The notes below the pieces were generated by a model, which saw nothing but the letters and a program-made list of their open reading frames with translations, did no database searches and was not told the DNA's origin. A DNA stretch of 64,000 bases from positions 186,001-250,000 of the forward strand of contig NW_024067990.1 in NCBI RefSeq assembly GCF_009389715.1, in the 5' to 3' direction. Below, piece by piece: positions 1 through 11,092 of this stretch (positions are counted from its first letter, which is position 1; each line of letters starts with the position of its first letter). The translations under genes and the position numbers were made by a program. This DNA is from Phoenix dactylifera (Eukaryota > Streptophyta > Magnoliopsida > Arecales > Arecaceae).

Positions 1-852
1 TTTGCCCAATGGGGAATTGACATTCTAGGGCCATTTCCACTGGCCACCGGGCAAAGGAAGTTCCTGGTCGTCTCCATCGACTATTTCACAAAGTGGGTGG
101 AAGCCGAGCCCCTCGCCCGGATCACCGAGCAGAAGATGCGGGATTTCATCTGGAAGTCCATAATCTGCAAATTCGGGCTTCCCCGCATCCTCATCTCCGA
201 CAACGGTCGCCAGTTTGACAACATTCACTTCAGAGAGTTCTGCTCCGAGCTTGGCATTGACCACCGCTTCACCTCGGTCACGCACCCTCAGACAAACGGA
301 GAAACCGAGGTAACAAACCGTACTATTTTGCAGGGTCTCAAAGCCAGGCTCGACAAATCCAAAGGACAATGGGTCGAAGACCTATACAATGTCCTGTGGG
401 CTTACCGGACCACGTTCCGCGTCCCCACCGGCGAGACTCCCTTCAACCTGACATACGGGACGGAGGCTGTCATCCCACTGGAGATTGGGATTCCTTCTCC
501 AAGAGTCGAGCATCACGACGCCAGCTCCAACTCTTTGCAGCTCAGAAGCAACCTTGACCTAGTTGAGGAAACAAGGGAGGCCGCCCGAGTTCGTATGGCA
601 AGGTACCAGCAAAGGACAGCTCAGTACTACAACGCCAGGGTCAAAGTCAAATCTTTCAGACCAGGGGACCTTGTCCTCAGAAGAGCTGAAGCCTCCCGAC
701 CAACTGAGCAAGGGAAGCTGGCCCCGAACTGGGAAGGACCATACCGAGTCACGCGCATCCGCCGACCCGAAACTTATAAATTGGAGTCTCTAGATGGAAC
801 TCCCATTCCACGGAGCTGGAGCTCTGAAAATCTCCGTGTGTACCACCAGTAG
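1..852 (+). CDS. Pol polyprotein C-terminus: integrase (partial)
   Basis: The reading frame is open from the first base of the window and ends at a TAG at 850-852. It encodes the integrase core that inserts retrotransposon cDNA into the host genome. The first catalytic Asp is in WGIDILGPF, the second in SDNGRQFDN, and the Glu is in the QTNGETEVTNR segment, which is the D,D-35-E triad of Ty3/gypsy integrases. A C-terminal GPY/F-like module follows (NWEGPYRVTRI). There is no frameshift or stop in the visible part. It is closely related, by eye, to the integrase of element 2 (23,200-22,425, minus strand). The stop codon lies 126 bp from the stop of the convergent antisense gene at 979. Confidence 0.93.
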   Translation, partial: FAQWGIDILGPFPLATGQRKFLVVSIDYFTKWVEAEPLARITEQKMRDFIWKSIICKFGLPRILISDNGRQFDNIHFREFCSELGIDHRFTSVTHPQTNGETEVTNRTILQGLKARLDKSKGQWVEDLYNVLWAYRTTFRVPTGETPFNLTYGTEAVIPLEIGIPSPRVEHHDASSNSLQLRSNLDLVEETREAARVRMARYQQRTAQYYNARVKVKSFRPGDLVLRRAEASRPTEQGKLAPNWEGPYRVTRIRRPETYKLESLDGTPIPRSWSSENLRVYHQ

Positions 853-978
853 AACCCCAAGGGGTCCCTCATTATTCAACTATTGAATCATTCTATGAAT
901 TTCATTTCATAATAAACTTATGGTCTGCATACTCATTTCAAGCTCACCGATTTTTCTGGTTATCTCATGATCCCAGGT

Positions 979-3328
979 TTATTTCTCCTTCCCTGACCAC
1001 GGTTGGGATGCCCCGATGCCTCGGGATGATGGGGGACTTACGAGGATTCCCTGAAGATGTTTGTGAGTTCGTGATACGCTCTCCATCGGCCAACGAGCTC
1101 GGCTCGTTCTCCTACCCTGACCACGGTCAGGATGCCCCGAGACGTCGGGATGCCCCGATCTGTCGGGATGGCTCGAGACGTCGAGATACGGTCTTAAGTG
1201 ACCGACGAGCTCGGCTCGTTCTCCATCGACTTCTACCGACGAGCTCGGCTCGTGCTCCATCGGCCAACAAGCTCGGCTCGTTCTCCTACCCTGACCACGG
1301 TCAGGATGCCCCGAGACGTCGGGATGCCCCGATCCGTCGGGATGGCTCGAGACGTCGAGATACGGTCTTAAGTGACCGACGAGCTCGGCTCGTTCTCCAT
1401 CGACTTCCACCGACGAGCTCGGCTCGTGCTCCATCGGCCAACGAGCTCGGCTCGTTCTCCTACCCTGACCACGGTCAGGATGCCCCGAGACGTCGGGATG
1501 CCCCGATCCGTCGGGATGGCTCGAGACGTCGAGATACGGTCTTAAGTGACCGACGAGCTCGGCTGTGGCCAAACGAGCCTCGGCGGCGCGCACTTCGGAC
1601 CTTGTTAATGTGTGCGCGCCCTTCTCTTCATCGAGCTCAGCGGTCAGAGCTCGAATTCTTTCCTCGGATGCTCCAATTCTTTCTTGGAGCACCTGACGTT
1701 CGGCCTCGGAGGCCTGGTACCTCGCCTCGGCGGCCAGGTACCTCGCCTGGGCCTCCTCGTAACCACGCTGGCACCTCCGGGCCCGCTCCCGGTAGTCTTG
1801 GACTATGTGCATCAGCATTTCCGTCTCGTGCAAGTGCTGTAAAAGAGACGAAAAGAAAAACATAAGGCGCTGCGAGTAAAAACTTTTTACAAATTACACA
1901 GATGAAAATTTTTACTTACCCGGACGGCGTTGCAGCGGGTAGCGTCCATGAAGGCATTGTAGCTCATGGACTGTATCGTGGCCCGGTCGGCCGGGAGCAG
2001 CGCGACCCGAAATACTTCGCGCGCCACTCGAGGGTTTTCGAGGGCTGAATCGCCCTCGAATACCGACCAGGTGAGTGCAAGAGGCACTCGCTCCCCCGAG
2101 CCTGATGGGCCCGGAAGGCCAGCATCGGCTGGCCTAGGCGGAGCCGACCCCGAGGCTCCGTGACTGCTCCCCGGCTCGGAGCTAGGGGGCTGGGGTCGGA
2201 CAAGCGGCCGATCTGACTGCCGCATGACTGAGGCGGGGTGCGCAAGCGCGGGACCCACGGAACTCCTCCCTTGGTCGGCAACTGAAGCATCCTGCCGACC
2301 AGGGATTTGTGCCAAGGGCACCGGGCATGGGAGCACCACCGAAGCTCCCCGGGAGCCCGAGCCCCTGGAATCCGCACCCTCCCTCTGACCAGCATCGGGG
2401 TGCGCGGGGCGAGAAGGCCCCACCTCGGAGTGCGCAGGGCGAGAAGGACCCGCCTCGGCCACTGCTGTCGCCGGGGTCACTGGGGTCGCCGAGACCTTCT
2501 GTTTCTTTCTCGGCTCGGTGGGCTCGCCCGAGAGCTCGGCGGCCCTCTTCTGGAAGCGAGCATAGAGGACTTCGCTTTTAGTCACCATCTTTGCGATATC
2601 TGCAAAGGCGAACAGGATTAGAACATTAGAACAGTAAGGAAATAAAAAGAGACACTGTAACTATCCTTACCGTGGGGACGTGCCGAGCTCAAGCCCACGT
2701 TCACCAGAGCATCCTCACATATGAGGCCGTTCAGCAAAATGCCGTCCCCGAGGCCGCGGATGGTGTCGATGATCCCCTGCTCACGTGGAGAAAGCTGGGG
2801 GGGTTTGTTGATGGACCTGAGCTGGGCCGGCCCCCACCTGGGGTCAAACCCCCAGGACCGTTCAGAACCTAGGAAGAAGAATTTCTTCTTCCAGTAATGA
2901 ATGGACGAGGGGGCACCATGAAAGAGTGGCCGACCCGCCCGAAGGGCGATGTAGAGCCACTCACCGTCTCCCGGATTCGACTTAAAAATAAAAAGTCGCC
3001 GGAAAACGTTGACAGAGGTCGGAATCCCGTGCAGTAAGCACAGTGACAGGAAACCGATCACTGTCCTCCAGGCATTCGGAGCGAGTTGCGCCGGAACCAG
3101 CCGGCATACCATCAGCAACTCATTCACGAAGCCGTGAAGAGGAAATCGGAGACCGGCCCAGAGTGACTCTAGGTACACTCCAATCCGGCCTATCGGAGGA
3201 TCGGTTACCCGATTCCCACGCCTGGCGGGTTCCAAACGGAACCCGTGAAGAGGGAAAAACCACTCTTCGGTCATTTCGACCTCCAGGACGCTCATGGTAG
3301 ATACAACCTCACTGGGAAGAGAACCCAT
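979..3328 (-). CDS. Antisense accessory ORF of element 1, three exons, gypsy-type Transposase_28 family
   Basis: This gene is encoded opposite to gag-pol, between integrase and 3' LTR. The proposed exons are 3328-2671, 2599-1920 and 1836-979, all with GT/AG borders, giving about 731 aa. Exon 1 (658 nt) has the same length as exon 1 of the homologous gene in element 2 and encodes the domain annotated in Pfam as putative gypsy-type transposon (PF04195, recalled), with motifs such as SLWAGLRFPLHGFVNELL and WGFDPRWG. Exon 2 is Pro/Ser/Gly-rich and probably disordered. Exon 3 starts with an Ala/Glu/Arg-rich coiled coil (YEEAQARYLAAEARYQASEA) and then runs into a three-copy tandem repeat that replaces the normal C-terminus. 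The ATG at 3328 was chosen because it aligns with element 2 and lies about 140 bp downstream of a TATA box. The biochemical function is unknown. It is not a transposase in mechanism. Confidence 0.75.
1081..1564 (+). repeat. Tandem repeat, period 174 bp, about 2.8 copies
   Basis: The phrase ctccatcggccaac recurs at 1081, 1255 and 1429, giving a period of exactly 174 bp. Each unit contains several copies of a palindrome-like motif (acgagctcggctcgt). The array lies in the third exon of the antisense gene and at the 3' side of pol. The motif gagaacgagccgagctcgtc of the array in element 2 (21912-22143) is the same motif in the same orientation relative to pol. Confidence 0.92.
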
Positions 3329-3464
3329 TGAGAGAGAGAGATTAAAAAGAAAAAGGGGGACCTGAGGAAGATGCCGGAGAAAAGAACTTCAGATTGTGAA
3401 AAGCTGGGGGAAGAAAAGCTGGAAGCAGAAGGCAATAGGAAGGGGACGGAGGGCCAGGGGAGAG

Positions 3465-3474
3465 TTTATATAAA
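3465..3474 (-). promoter_or_regulatory. TATA box of the element 1 antisense gene
   Basis: The sequence tttatataaa lies about 140 bp upstream of the antisense ATG at 3328. The same context (ggt-TATATAAA-c) occurs upstream of the homologous gene in element 2 (17210-17217, +) and in the truncated copy (10406-10413, -). Conservation in three copies supports a real, separate promoter. Confidence 0.65.
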
Positions 3475-3865
3475 CCTCCCCAACGGCCCCGATCGGCAAA
3501 AAGAAAAGCCGCACCCCGTTGAGATGACCACACGTGTCGGTCCAAAAGACAGAACGATGCATTTAATTAGGGCTAACGCTTCGAACGCCGAAGCGCCCCA
3601 TCGGATCGTGCGGCCCCATCATGAGCCCACGGCGCGAGGACGCTTCGCAAAAGGTGTCCCAATAATAAGGCTTTTCGGGAAAGAAGAGACGCCGCCTATT
3701 AAAGGCATCTCGAAGCGTCCGATAATTCAAAATGCGCAATAAATTAAAATTTTCGGAATTCGTAATGACCCAACTAAAGCTACTTCCCGCGCTCCAGCTG
3801 GTAGCCAACTGGAACTCGGAAGTCGGGGGGTAGTGTTAGGGGAAAAACTCCCTGTTCATACCGCC

Positions 3866-4190
3866 ACGGAGGCGCTCGGCCAAAAAGCGCCGACCGGAAA
3901 GGCGCTCGGCCAAAGAGTGCCGACCAGAGAGCACCAACCAGAGGGGTGCTCGGCTAGAGAGCGCCGATCCGAAAAGATGCTCGGCCCAAGAGTGCCGACC
4001 AGAGGGAGCGCCAAGAAGAGGCGCTCGGACCAACCAACACAACCAAGTAGGGATGCTCGGCTAGAAAGAGCCGACCAGAGGACGCCGACCAAAAAAGCGC
4101 TCGATTAGAAGGCGCTGACCAGAGAGGAAAGAGCGCGAAATAAAGGCGCTCGGCTAGAAGGCGCTCGCCCAAAAGGCGCCGACCAGAAGC
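3866..4190 (+). repeat. Degenerate short tandem repeats inside the element 1 LTR (U3)
   Basis: Units built from gcgctcggcyaaagagygcc-gaccaga recur about ten times with a spacing of roughly 20-40 bp. They sit upstream of the LTR TATA box, where retrotransposon enhancers usually lie. A transcription role is inference. Confidence 0.7.
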
Positions 4191-4718
4191 ATTAGAAGCG
4201 ACCCCGCCACAGGGCGCCCCATTGGGCGACCAGCTCGGCTCGGCACCCCTGCCGAGCCGATTGCCTTGACCAAATGTTCGACTCCTGCCTAACCCCCTGA
4301 GGGACCTGACAACTCCACTACAACCTGCCGCTATCTCCAAGCCATCAAGGCATAAGATCTCCGCAGGTATTCGGCACGATCTGCCATTAATGCATGAGAC
4401 CCCCTCAAGTCTCCGATGCACTCAGTCATTTAATGAACACGGCTCAAGGCGATCTCCGGATCACTGAACCATCAAAGCGTATGGCTCTTCCTGACCGCCG
4501 GTTCACTCGGTAATAAATGCACTTACCATCCACGGACCCCAGGCCCACCGCGGCCGGCGGTTCAACCACTCCAACAGGTTCGATCGACCGTGACAACTTC
4601 CTGGTTCCGGTCCGATTCGGCCTTATTCTCCACTACGCCATTAATGGGCCAAATCGTGCCCAATTATTACAAAAGAGAACAAACTCCCTGTCACCTCCCA
4701 GGCAACATAAAATCCTTC

Positions 4719-4726
4719 TATAAAAG
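4719..4726 (+). promoter_or_regulatory. TATA box of the element 1 LTR promoter
   Basis: TATAAAAG followed by ggagcctgggag. The same TATAAAAGGGAGCCT context is present in element 3 (11691-11698) and in both LTRs of element 2. Retrotransposon transcription should start about 30 bp downstream. Confidence 0.75.
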
Positions 4727-5050
4727 GGAGCCTGGGAGGAAAGAAGGGGAGGACCGGAACACAAGTAAACAGCACAGACACAATTGAGCACAATATTCTC
4801 TTCATCTTCTCCACATATCTCTTCCTTGCTCTCTCCACATATTTGCCCCCTCTGACTTAAGCATCGGAGGGCCGGCGCCGGGGAGCCCGGCCACCGGCTT
4901 TTTTGCAGGACAGGACAGGACGCACTCTCCCTCGCTCGCTCACCCTCCAGGAGGACGCAGCCGGCCGGCGCACCGCCGTCCGCCCTCCCTGCGGCGGAGC
5001 TCCTCCTCCCCTGGCTCCGTGGCGGCCCCCGGGTCCAATTTCCAGCAACA

Positions 5051-6924
5051 AATCTCAATATCTTTTAAAAGGAGCAATGAATCTCAACATTCTCAACTAT
5101 TTTATTGCTTCTTCACACTTCAATATATTATCATCTTCAAGACATAAATGTATCCTAGTAGCCATGTTTTAAATTTTAGATGACAACTCTAGATGTCAGT
5201 TAATGCTTGTTGAGGCTTGTTTGCAGGAGAAATGATACATCTTTGAAGTTATATAACTATAGTTGACAGATAAATACTTTTTTACTAGTCTTTTTGGATG
5301 AGGTTCTAAATCGTGAAACAGCACAAGCCCATTGAAACTGACCACGGGCCAATTGTTGTGCTTGTGATTAAATTTAAGTGAAATTGGACCCTTAACCTGG
5401 TGAGGACGTCAAGACTTAAATGGAGGAGTATGTGAGGATCGCATGCGGGTGTGTATTTAGTCTCACATCGTCTATGCACTGAGTGGAACTTGGATACTCT
5501 TAGAGAGCTAAAGAACCTAAATAATATCTTCCAACTAATCTTTTTCAATGAGATCTTAGGTTGTGACACATGTGATGATCGATCAATATATCTAAATGGC
5601 TAAACTGGATTAAACAAGGCAATATGGGGTGGATATTTCAATTAACACTCAAGATTATCAATTCCCTTTGAAATCATAAACTAGGAAAATGATGAAACTC
5701 AGAGCAAGTTGGATCTCTATTTGGATGGTCGAGTCATGATAAGATATGTTCGAAAGGAATGTCGAATCTCCATTCTGACGACAAAATAATCGACCTCCAC
5801 TCCCCAAAAAAGATTTCTCATCAAAAATGGAAGATAGCGGCTCTGCGGTAATTGCAGCAGCAATGGTGCTGTTGGAGTATCAAAGAGACCGATTGTCTGA
5901 TGCCTTTTCTGATCATTATTTTCTTCATGATCTCGCATCGTTCCATGATTGTCCAACCACCTAGCTGACATGATTATGGTCGAACAAGCAAACCAACCAC
6001 ATACGTGTGTCTGCAACGTGTCCGTGTCAGGATTCTTTCCCGTTTGCTTGGATGGAGACGCCCAATGCTCGATCAGCACTCACTTGTTTGCATATCGTAC
6101 GATGGTTTGTGATTAAGTGAGACGGAAGACATACATGTCCTGCTTTTTTCTTGGCTTGCTCAATCACAAGCCATGATACAATACACGAATGGCTTATGAC
6201 TGAGCGCTAGAAGATCTCTCATAGTTCAATGAGAGGATCTAAATTCGACATGTCCTCTTCCAGATGCTTCAGGGAATCATAGGATCATATTTACACCTCC
6301 CAAAACTCATCCTCACGCTAACTGTAAGTGAATGCTCGACCTTTTTTTTTTCCTCCATAATTTGTAGATTAATATATTTACTTCGGGTGGTTTTAGTCTT
6401 CACGTCTCCAGTTAATCAGGCCATGCTTTGATTTCTTGGAAGTTTACCCGTAAGGCAAACAAAATCAGCTCGAAAAGAAGTTCCATCAGAAGGCCACGGC
6501 TCGCGAGTTCATGAAATGAGCTCGCGAATTATGACATTCTCTGCGTTTTTCTTTTCCTATCACCATCTCCACATCCACCTCCATTTCGTCCCCCTGTATC
6601 TTATCCCAACGCCTCCCCTTAACCCCCCCCTTCGCATTCCTACCTTGTATTGGTGGAGCTCCACTAGCTTCTACTCTACTCCCGTTGAGCATGATCCAAT
6701 GCCAGCCACCTGGACTCCTTTTTCCCTGCCCTTAGCGTAGCACCTGCCACCTTTCCTCCGCCTTCACTCTCGCTCACTCCATATGTCTATCCACCGCCCG
6801 TCGTCTCCTTTCCAAACCAAACATAATACTATCATAATTGCTAATCTCCATGAAAGCCGTCCGATCAATGCAACTGAATTGTTCGACAACAATAGCTGTA
6901 CTCGGGAATATCAGTCATAGCATG
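5051..6924. other. No gene seen; AT-rich spacer with a possible TRIM/LTR remnant at about 5295-5580
   Basis: I find no convincing coding sequence here. The stretch 5295-5580 contains phrases typical of small plant LTR elements (ttaaatg-gaggagtatgtgagg, tttagtctcacatcg, gagatcttaggttgtgacac), which suggests a decayed TRIM-like LTR, but I cannot define its ends. The rest is AT-rich sequence with a pyrimidine-rich patch at 6540-6790. Confidence 0.35.
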
Positions 6925-9180
6925 TGTTGGATGATGCTCCATGACTTTGTCGAAAACAAGTTCTCTCAACATGCCGCCCAGAAGCTGTTCAAAGGAATGC
7001 TCTAAAGAAATGTACCACATAAACAGCGCATCACCACCTTCCTCTCAACCTGTAAGGATTTTGGTAGCTCTTTCTCCAACATCTTGGTCGCTGCCGGGGC
7101 CGGCTCGAGCCCTAGGCGACTGAGGCGGTCGCCTAAGGCCCCCGGCCCCAAAGAAGCCCCCCGCTGCCGTCGCACCGCGCTGCGTCGCTGCCCAAAGAAG
7201 ACCCTGCTGCCGCCGCGCCGCGCTGCGTCGCTGCCCAAAGAAGACCCTGCTGCTGCGCTGCACCGCAGTTTTCACAGCAGTGGCACTGTGGCAGTAGCTA
7301 CTAACCTACCGCCTGGCGCCTAGCTGCCTACGACAATGGATAGCCGACAAGACAAGCAACGGACGACTCCTTCCCCCCTTCTCGTAGAGCCAACGGCTCC
7401 CTCGACAAGATGACTGAGGGTGAGTCTTCTGCAGCGACACCATCCCAATCCGGCAATCCCATCGCCATTCGCCCATCGTCCCTTTCTTTAAAATCCTCAT
7501 GGTCCTCCACTCCTCATTCCTCAATCCTCATCGTCCTTCTCAGCTCCTCTTCTGCAGCTCTGCTTCACCGACCACCCTCTTCTGTCTTCGTCTTCGTCGT
7601 GACCAACAAGGGCCGAAGGGCGCCGCCACGCCGGCGAGCCGGCGAGGTCGTCTCCTCTGTCTCCCGCCGTCCCGCGACCTCCTTGCCTCTCTCTCGTCCG
7701 CTGAGGCCTAAGTCCCTGGCTCCCATCTTCTTCACGTCAGCCCGCTGCACTTGTAAGTCTCTCTCTCTATATGGACAAGAAAGATGTTTGAGAAAATGCC
7801 TATGAAAATTTGTGTGCCTAATTCCGTAGTTTGTTTGTCTTGGCATTAGATGTCTATTGGTTGAGCCGTTGAGGTCAATCCAGTCCATTTACAGCAGTAG
7901 TTCGGTCATGCGCCATGAAGTTGATAATCACACTTACATTCTGCATTTATTTGAGTGGCATTACCTTTTGCAAGTTCATGCTGATCTTGAAATCATGCTG
8001 CTTCCCCGGTTCCCCCTCCCTCATAGGAACTCACCGAAACATTTGTCCAGCCTTGCTTGAAATTGGTGCTTCCTTGCTTCTAATGTACTTATTGATTTGA
8101 TCTACAAGCAGCCTTCCTTATCTTTTCTGGGTGAATGTTGGATAGAATGATTCTTTCAGTTTTATTTTTTTATATCTTGCATTGTGCCATTGTCCTTGTG
8201 TTGGTGCTCTTAGCATTAGAAGCAGAGCTCAATTCTCAAGTTCCTTTCACTAGCCTTGTCAACAAGTAGAAGTTGAACACCCTTTTTCTGTCTTTTTTTA
8301 TTGGAGTTTAGAGATTTATTGTCTCTCATGGGGCAAAAATTACTTTCATCCACTAAACATAAGACTAGACTATTTGAATTCACCCAATATTTTCCTGTAT
8401 ATCTTTCCTTTGGAGATAGCATCTCAATTTCTTCCGCACCTCCCCGCCCCGCTCCCCCCCCCCCCAAAAAAAAAGTCTATTGTAGAATTTTTTTAGTATT
8501 GAAACACTATTGTTTAAATATGAAAATCACTTATTTCACCTCATTGGTTTGATAGTTTTAGATCCAGTTTCAACTATTTTAATATGTCTGATGGCATCAT
8601 GCTTAAAGAATTAAACTTTATACTTTTTGAAAACAGAATGTTTGAATAGCCCTATTAGTTTGTTTTACTTGGCAATTCGAAAACAGCACAGGTTTTAGAT
8701 TGGTTCTAGCTGAAATTTTGACATTTTGCTCTCAGTTTCCATGCCATGGGGAGAAGTCACAAAGTATTATAACAAATTTCTCCTACCATGGTTTACTAAT
8801 TGGAACATTAAATTTTTTTGTTATCCTTATCTTTCAATATAAAATTATAGATTGATTAGTTTTATCTTATTGTTTTTGAATAGTTTGCATTCTGGGTGTT
8901 CTTGAATCTCGACCGTTTTTAAAGTATTTTATATTTATTAAAATATTTTTATCATTTTTTTTAAAAAAAGGTCTCTTTCAGTGAGTTCGCCTTAGGCCCC
9001 CAAATATATTGAGCCGCCCCTGGTCGCTGCACTTGTCGATCGCTACCTTGTTCGGGTCCATCTACGAGTTACGACTCCAAGGCTGTTGCTTGCTCCGCCA
9101 AATGTTTGGAAATAGCGCCAATGTTCTTTTTGGTCTACTTTGCAGTGCGGTAGCAATTGAGTAGCGGCGGAGCAGCAATA
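6925..9180 (+). pseudogene. Possible PPR gene remnant split by a hAT insertion
   Basis: If the hAT element 7095-9022 and one target copy are removed, the flanks read through with pentatricopeptide-like phrases: MLHDFVENKFSQHAAQKLF, then RNVP, then TFLSTCKDFGSSF on the left, and YLVRVHLRV and YDSKAVACSAKC on the right. Several stops and frame changes interrupt it. PPR motifs are degenerate and the match is by eye only, so confidence is modest. If real, it was a plant organelle RNA-binding protein gene that was already broken, or was broken by the insertion. Confidence 0.35.
7095..9022. mobile_element. Non-autonomous hAT-type DNA transposon, 1.93 kb
   Basis: An 8-bp target duplication GTCGCTGC flanks the element (7087-7094 and 9023-9030). 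Imperfect terminal inverted repeats are CGGGGCCGGCTCgag on the left and, reading inward from the right, CAGGGGCGGCTCaat. Subterminal gcctaaggcccc-type sequence is present at both ends. The 8-bp duplication and CAGGGGCGGC-type ends are hAT-superfamily features. I see no transposase, so it would depend on a source in trans. The interior has a GC-rich left third with repeats of ctgcgtcgctgcccaaagaa (7190-7260) and an AT-rich right part. A second member of the family lies at 50966-51723. Confidence 0.85.
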
Positions 9181-9361
9181 GTGGTCAGGAGATCAGATGC
9201 CGGTCTTCGTCCTCTTTCTCAATTGTAATAATAAAAAAGCAGCCCCTCTTCTACATATAAAAGCACTTCTTCTTACTTGCGGAACTTAGACATCTGTACC
9301 TAGACTAGAAATTGGTGATGAACAATCAAAAAGCAATTGATCTCGATATTCTTCAGGGAAT
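9031..9361. other. Short unique spacer between hAT element and composite insertion
   Basis: No gene is apparent beyond the possible PPR remnant that ends near 9180. There is a TATA-like string (acatataaaag) near 9255. Confidence 0.4.
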
Positions 9362-9366
9362 ATAAC

Positions 9367-9979
9367 TGATGCGGGATTTACACCCCCTCACCAGTAGAGC
9401 CCACACACCAGCCGAGCAGCAGAAGAGAGAGTGTCCTCCAGAAGGTATTGTCCGCTTTGGATCCGATTCGGGGGTCGAGCGTACCCGGAGCCCTCCTCAC
9501 GGCGCCTCACGGTTTTGCCCCACAAAAGGCGCCTCCTTAGGGAAGGGTGATTGAGCCCCCCATTATATGGCACAGACCTTCCCGCTACACGGCCGATGTG
9601 GGACTAAATTCGGGGAACCCCCCGTAACACAGCCCCCCCAGCGGGGAGGTCCTGTGCCCGGGTCGGCTCCTTGCTGGATAGGCGGAGGGCCGAGGCCCTC
9701 CTTCTAGCGCCATCTGATGCGGGATTTACACCCCGTCACCAGCAGAGCCCACACACCAGCCGAGCAGCAGAAGAGAGAGGGTCCCCCAGAAGGTATTGTC
9801 CGCTTTGGGTCCGATTCGGGGGTCGAACGTACCCGAAGCCCTCCTCACGGCGCCTCACGGTTTTGCCCCGCAAAAGGCGCCTCCTTAGGGAAGGGTGATT
9901 GAGCCCCCCATTATATGGCACAGACCTTCCCGCTACACGGCCGATGTGGGACTAAATTCGGGGAACCCCCCATAACACA
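9367..9979 (-). mobile_element. TRIM (LTR-internal-LTR), left arm of the composite
   Basis: Two 265-bp LTRs (9715-9979 is the 5' LTR on the minus strand, 9367-9631 the 3' LTR) flank an 83-bp internal segment (9632-9714). The internal segment carries a primer-binding site TGGCGCTAGAAGGAGGG next to the 5' LTR (9712-9695) and a G-rich tract (cgctgggggggc) next to the 3' LTR. It has no coding capacity. The LTR contains tagtcccacatcgg and a TATA-like ccatataatgg, both usual in plant terminal-repeat retrotransposons in miniature. A further piece of internal segment (9980-10002) continues past the 5' LTR before the junction with gypsy sequence. Confidence 0.85.
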
Positions 9980-10002
9980 GCCCCCCCAGCGGGGAGGTCC
10001 TG

Positions 10003-10202
10003 AACTCATGAACAGGAAACCGCAAGCCGGCCCAGAGCGTCTCGCGGTGAACCGCGATCCGACCTGGGGGCGGCCGTGTCGCCCTATCTTCCGGTCCCGC
10101 CGTTTCAAGATGAAACCCGGGCTGGAAGAAGAACCGGGAGCGGATTAATTCCAACTCCTCCCCTGACAGACTCGACCCAACTTCCTCAGGACTGAGACCC
10201 AT
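10003..10202 (-). pseudogene. Truncated copy of the antisense accessory gene (exon 1 only)
   Basis: The minus-strand frame from ATG 10202 encodes the first 66 or so residues of the gypsy-type Transposase_28 protein (MGLSPEEVGSSLSGEELEL, then ETLWAGLRFPVHEF). It is nearly the same as the start of the element 2 gene at 17440. It is cut at about 10003 by the junction with TRIM sequence, so it lacks the rest of exon 1 and exons 2-3. Its conserved TATA box is intact about 200 bp upstream. Confidence 0.85.
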
Positions 10203-11092
10203 TCTTACAGAAAAATGAAATGAAACTAAAGATAAGGGAGGGAGGGGGAAAAGGAACCCTAGCTAGTATAGGGTGGGAACCTACGGGACATCGCCGGAAA
10301 TCGCTCCGGGCACCGTCGGCAAAATTTGGTCGAAGGGTGGAGCAAGGAAGGAGACGGCGAAAAAACAAGGCAACCAAATAGAACTCTTAGGGCAGACTCG
10401 TGGGGTTTATATAGACCCCCCTGACGCCCAGATCGACAGGGTCGGTTCCCATCCCCCGACCGGATTGCGCCACGTGTCGACCTCGAAAGCCGAGGCACCA
10501 CATTCACTCCGGATCAATAAATCGGGTACGAAATCGAAATGCTGTCCCATCGGATCTCGGGGCCTCATCATGGGTCCGCAGGATCAGATCACCTTGAAGA
10601 ACGAGCGGACGTCACCCCCGCTCCCCTCATTTAATAAGGCTCTAGGACACGTGGAGCACCGATGTAGCCTCCACCTCCCCAGATCAATGATCCGCTAATA
10701 CAAGATCGGAAATGTCCGACCTCAGATCATGCCGCGTGTCCATTTTGAAGCACGGAACGGCATACTCATTGATGAGCAGGGAGCCTCGACCACGAGATCG
10801 AGGCGCCGCCTTGTCGGGCCCAGGGACCCTCATCATGGGTTCGCCGCACGAAGCGATCTCGGAGATCCAAGAGGCGCCACCCCCATTACAGCTGCTTCGA
10901 AAAACGTAAGGATACAAGCCCCATCATAAGTTCGCTGAATAAAGCGACCTCGAAGCACCAAAAGGCGCAGGTTCCGTCATAAAGGCTCCGAGAAGCGTAA
11001 GGGTGCGGACGTGATTCCCTCCAACTTTAATGATAGTCTCTACTTCCCACGTCCGAGCCTGCAAGCCGCTCGAACTCGGAAGTCGGGGGTAG

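Larger units (their letters stand above)
1..5050 (+). mobile_element. Element 1: Ty3/gypsy (Tat-type) LTR retrotransposon, 5' part outside window
   Basis: This is the right-hand part of an LTR retrotransposon read on the + strand. In order it has the integrase end of pol (1-852), a convergent antisense gene (979-3328), a purine-rich tract ending at 3833, and a 3' LTR (3834-5050). The polypurine tract (cggaagtcggggggtag) matches those of two other copies in the window almost exactly, at 11077-11092 and, on the minus strand, 16541-16556. The antisense gene and the sequence relationship to element 2 place it in the Tat group of Ty3/gypsy. The 5' LTR, gag, protease, RT and RNase H lie to the left of the window, so the target duplication cannot be checked. 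The five bases after the LTR are aatct. Confidence 0.9.
3834..5050 (+). repeat. 3' LTR of element 1 (1217 bp)
   Basis: The LTR starts TGTTAGGGG directly after the polypurine tract and ends TTTCCAGCAACA. This is the same terminus as the LTRs of element 2 (which end TTTCCAGCAACA when read in element sense) and element 3. A TATA box is at 4719-4726. The U3 half differs from the other copies, containing an array of degenerate short repeats at about 3866-4190, while the U5 end (gggggcccggtccaatttccag-like) is shared. It therefore appears to belong to a different subfamily from elements 2 and 3. Confidence 0.88.

Noticed and set aside
9367-9979. Cassandra-type TRIM carrying 5S rRNA sequence
   Set aside because: The LTR has no 5S-like A-box/C-box block that I could see. 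It matches general TRIM features only.
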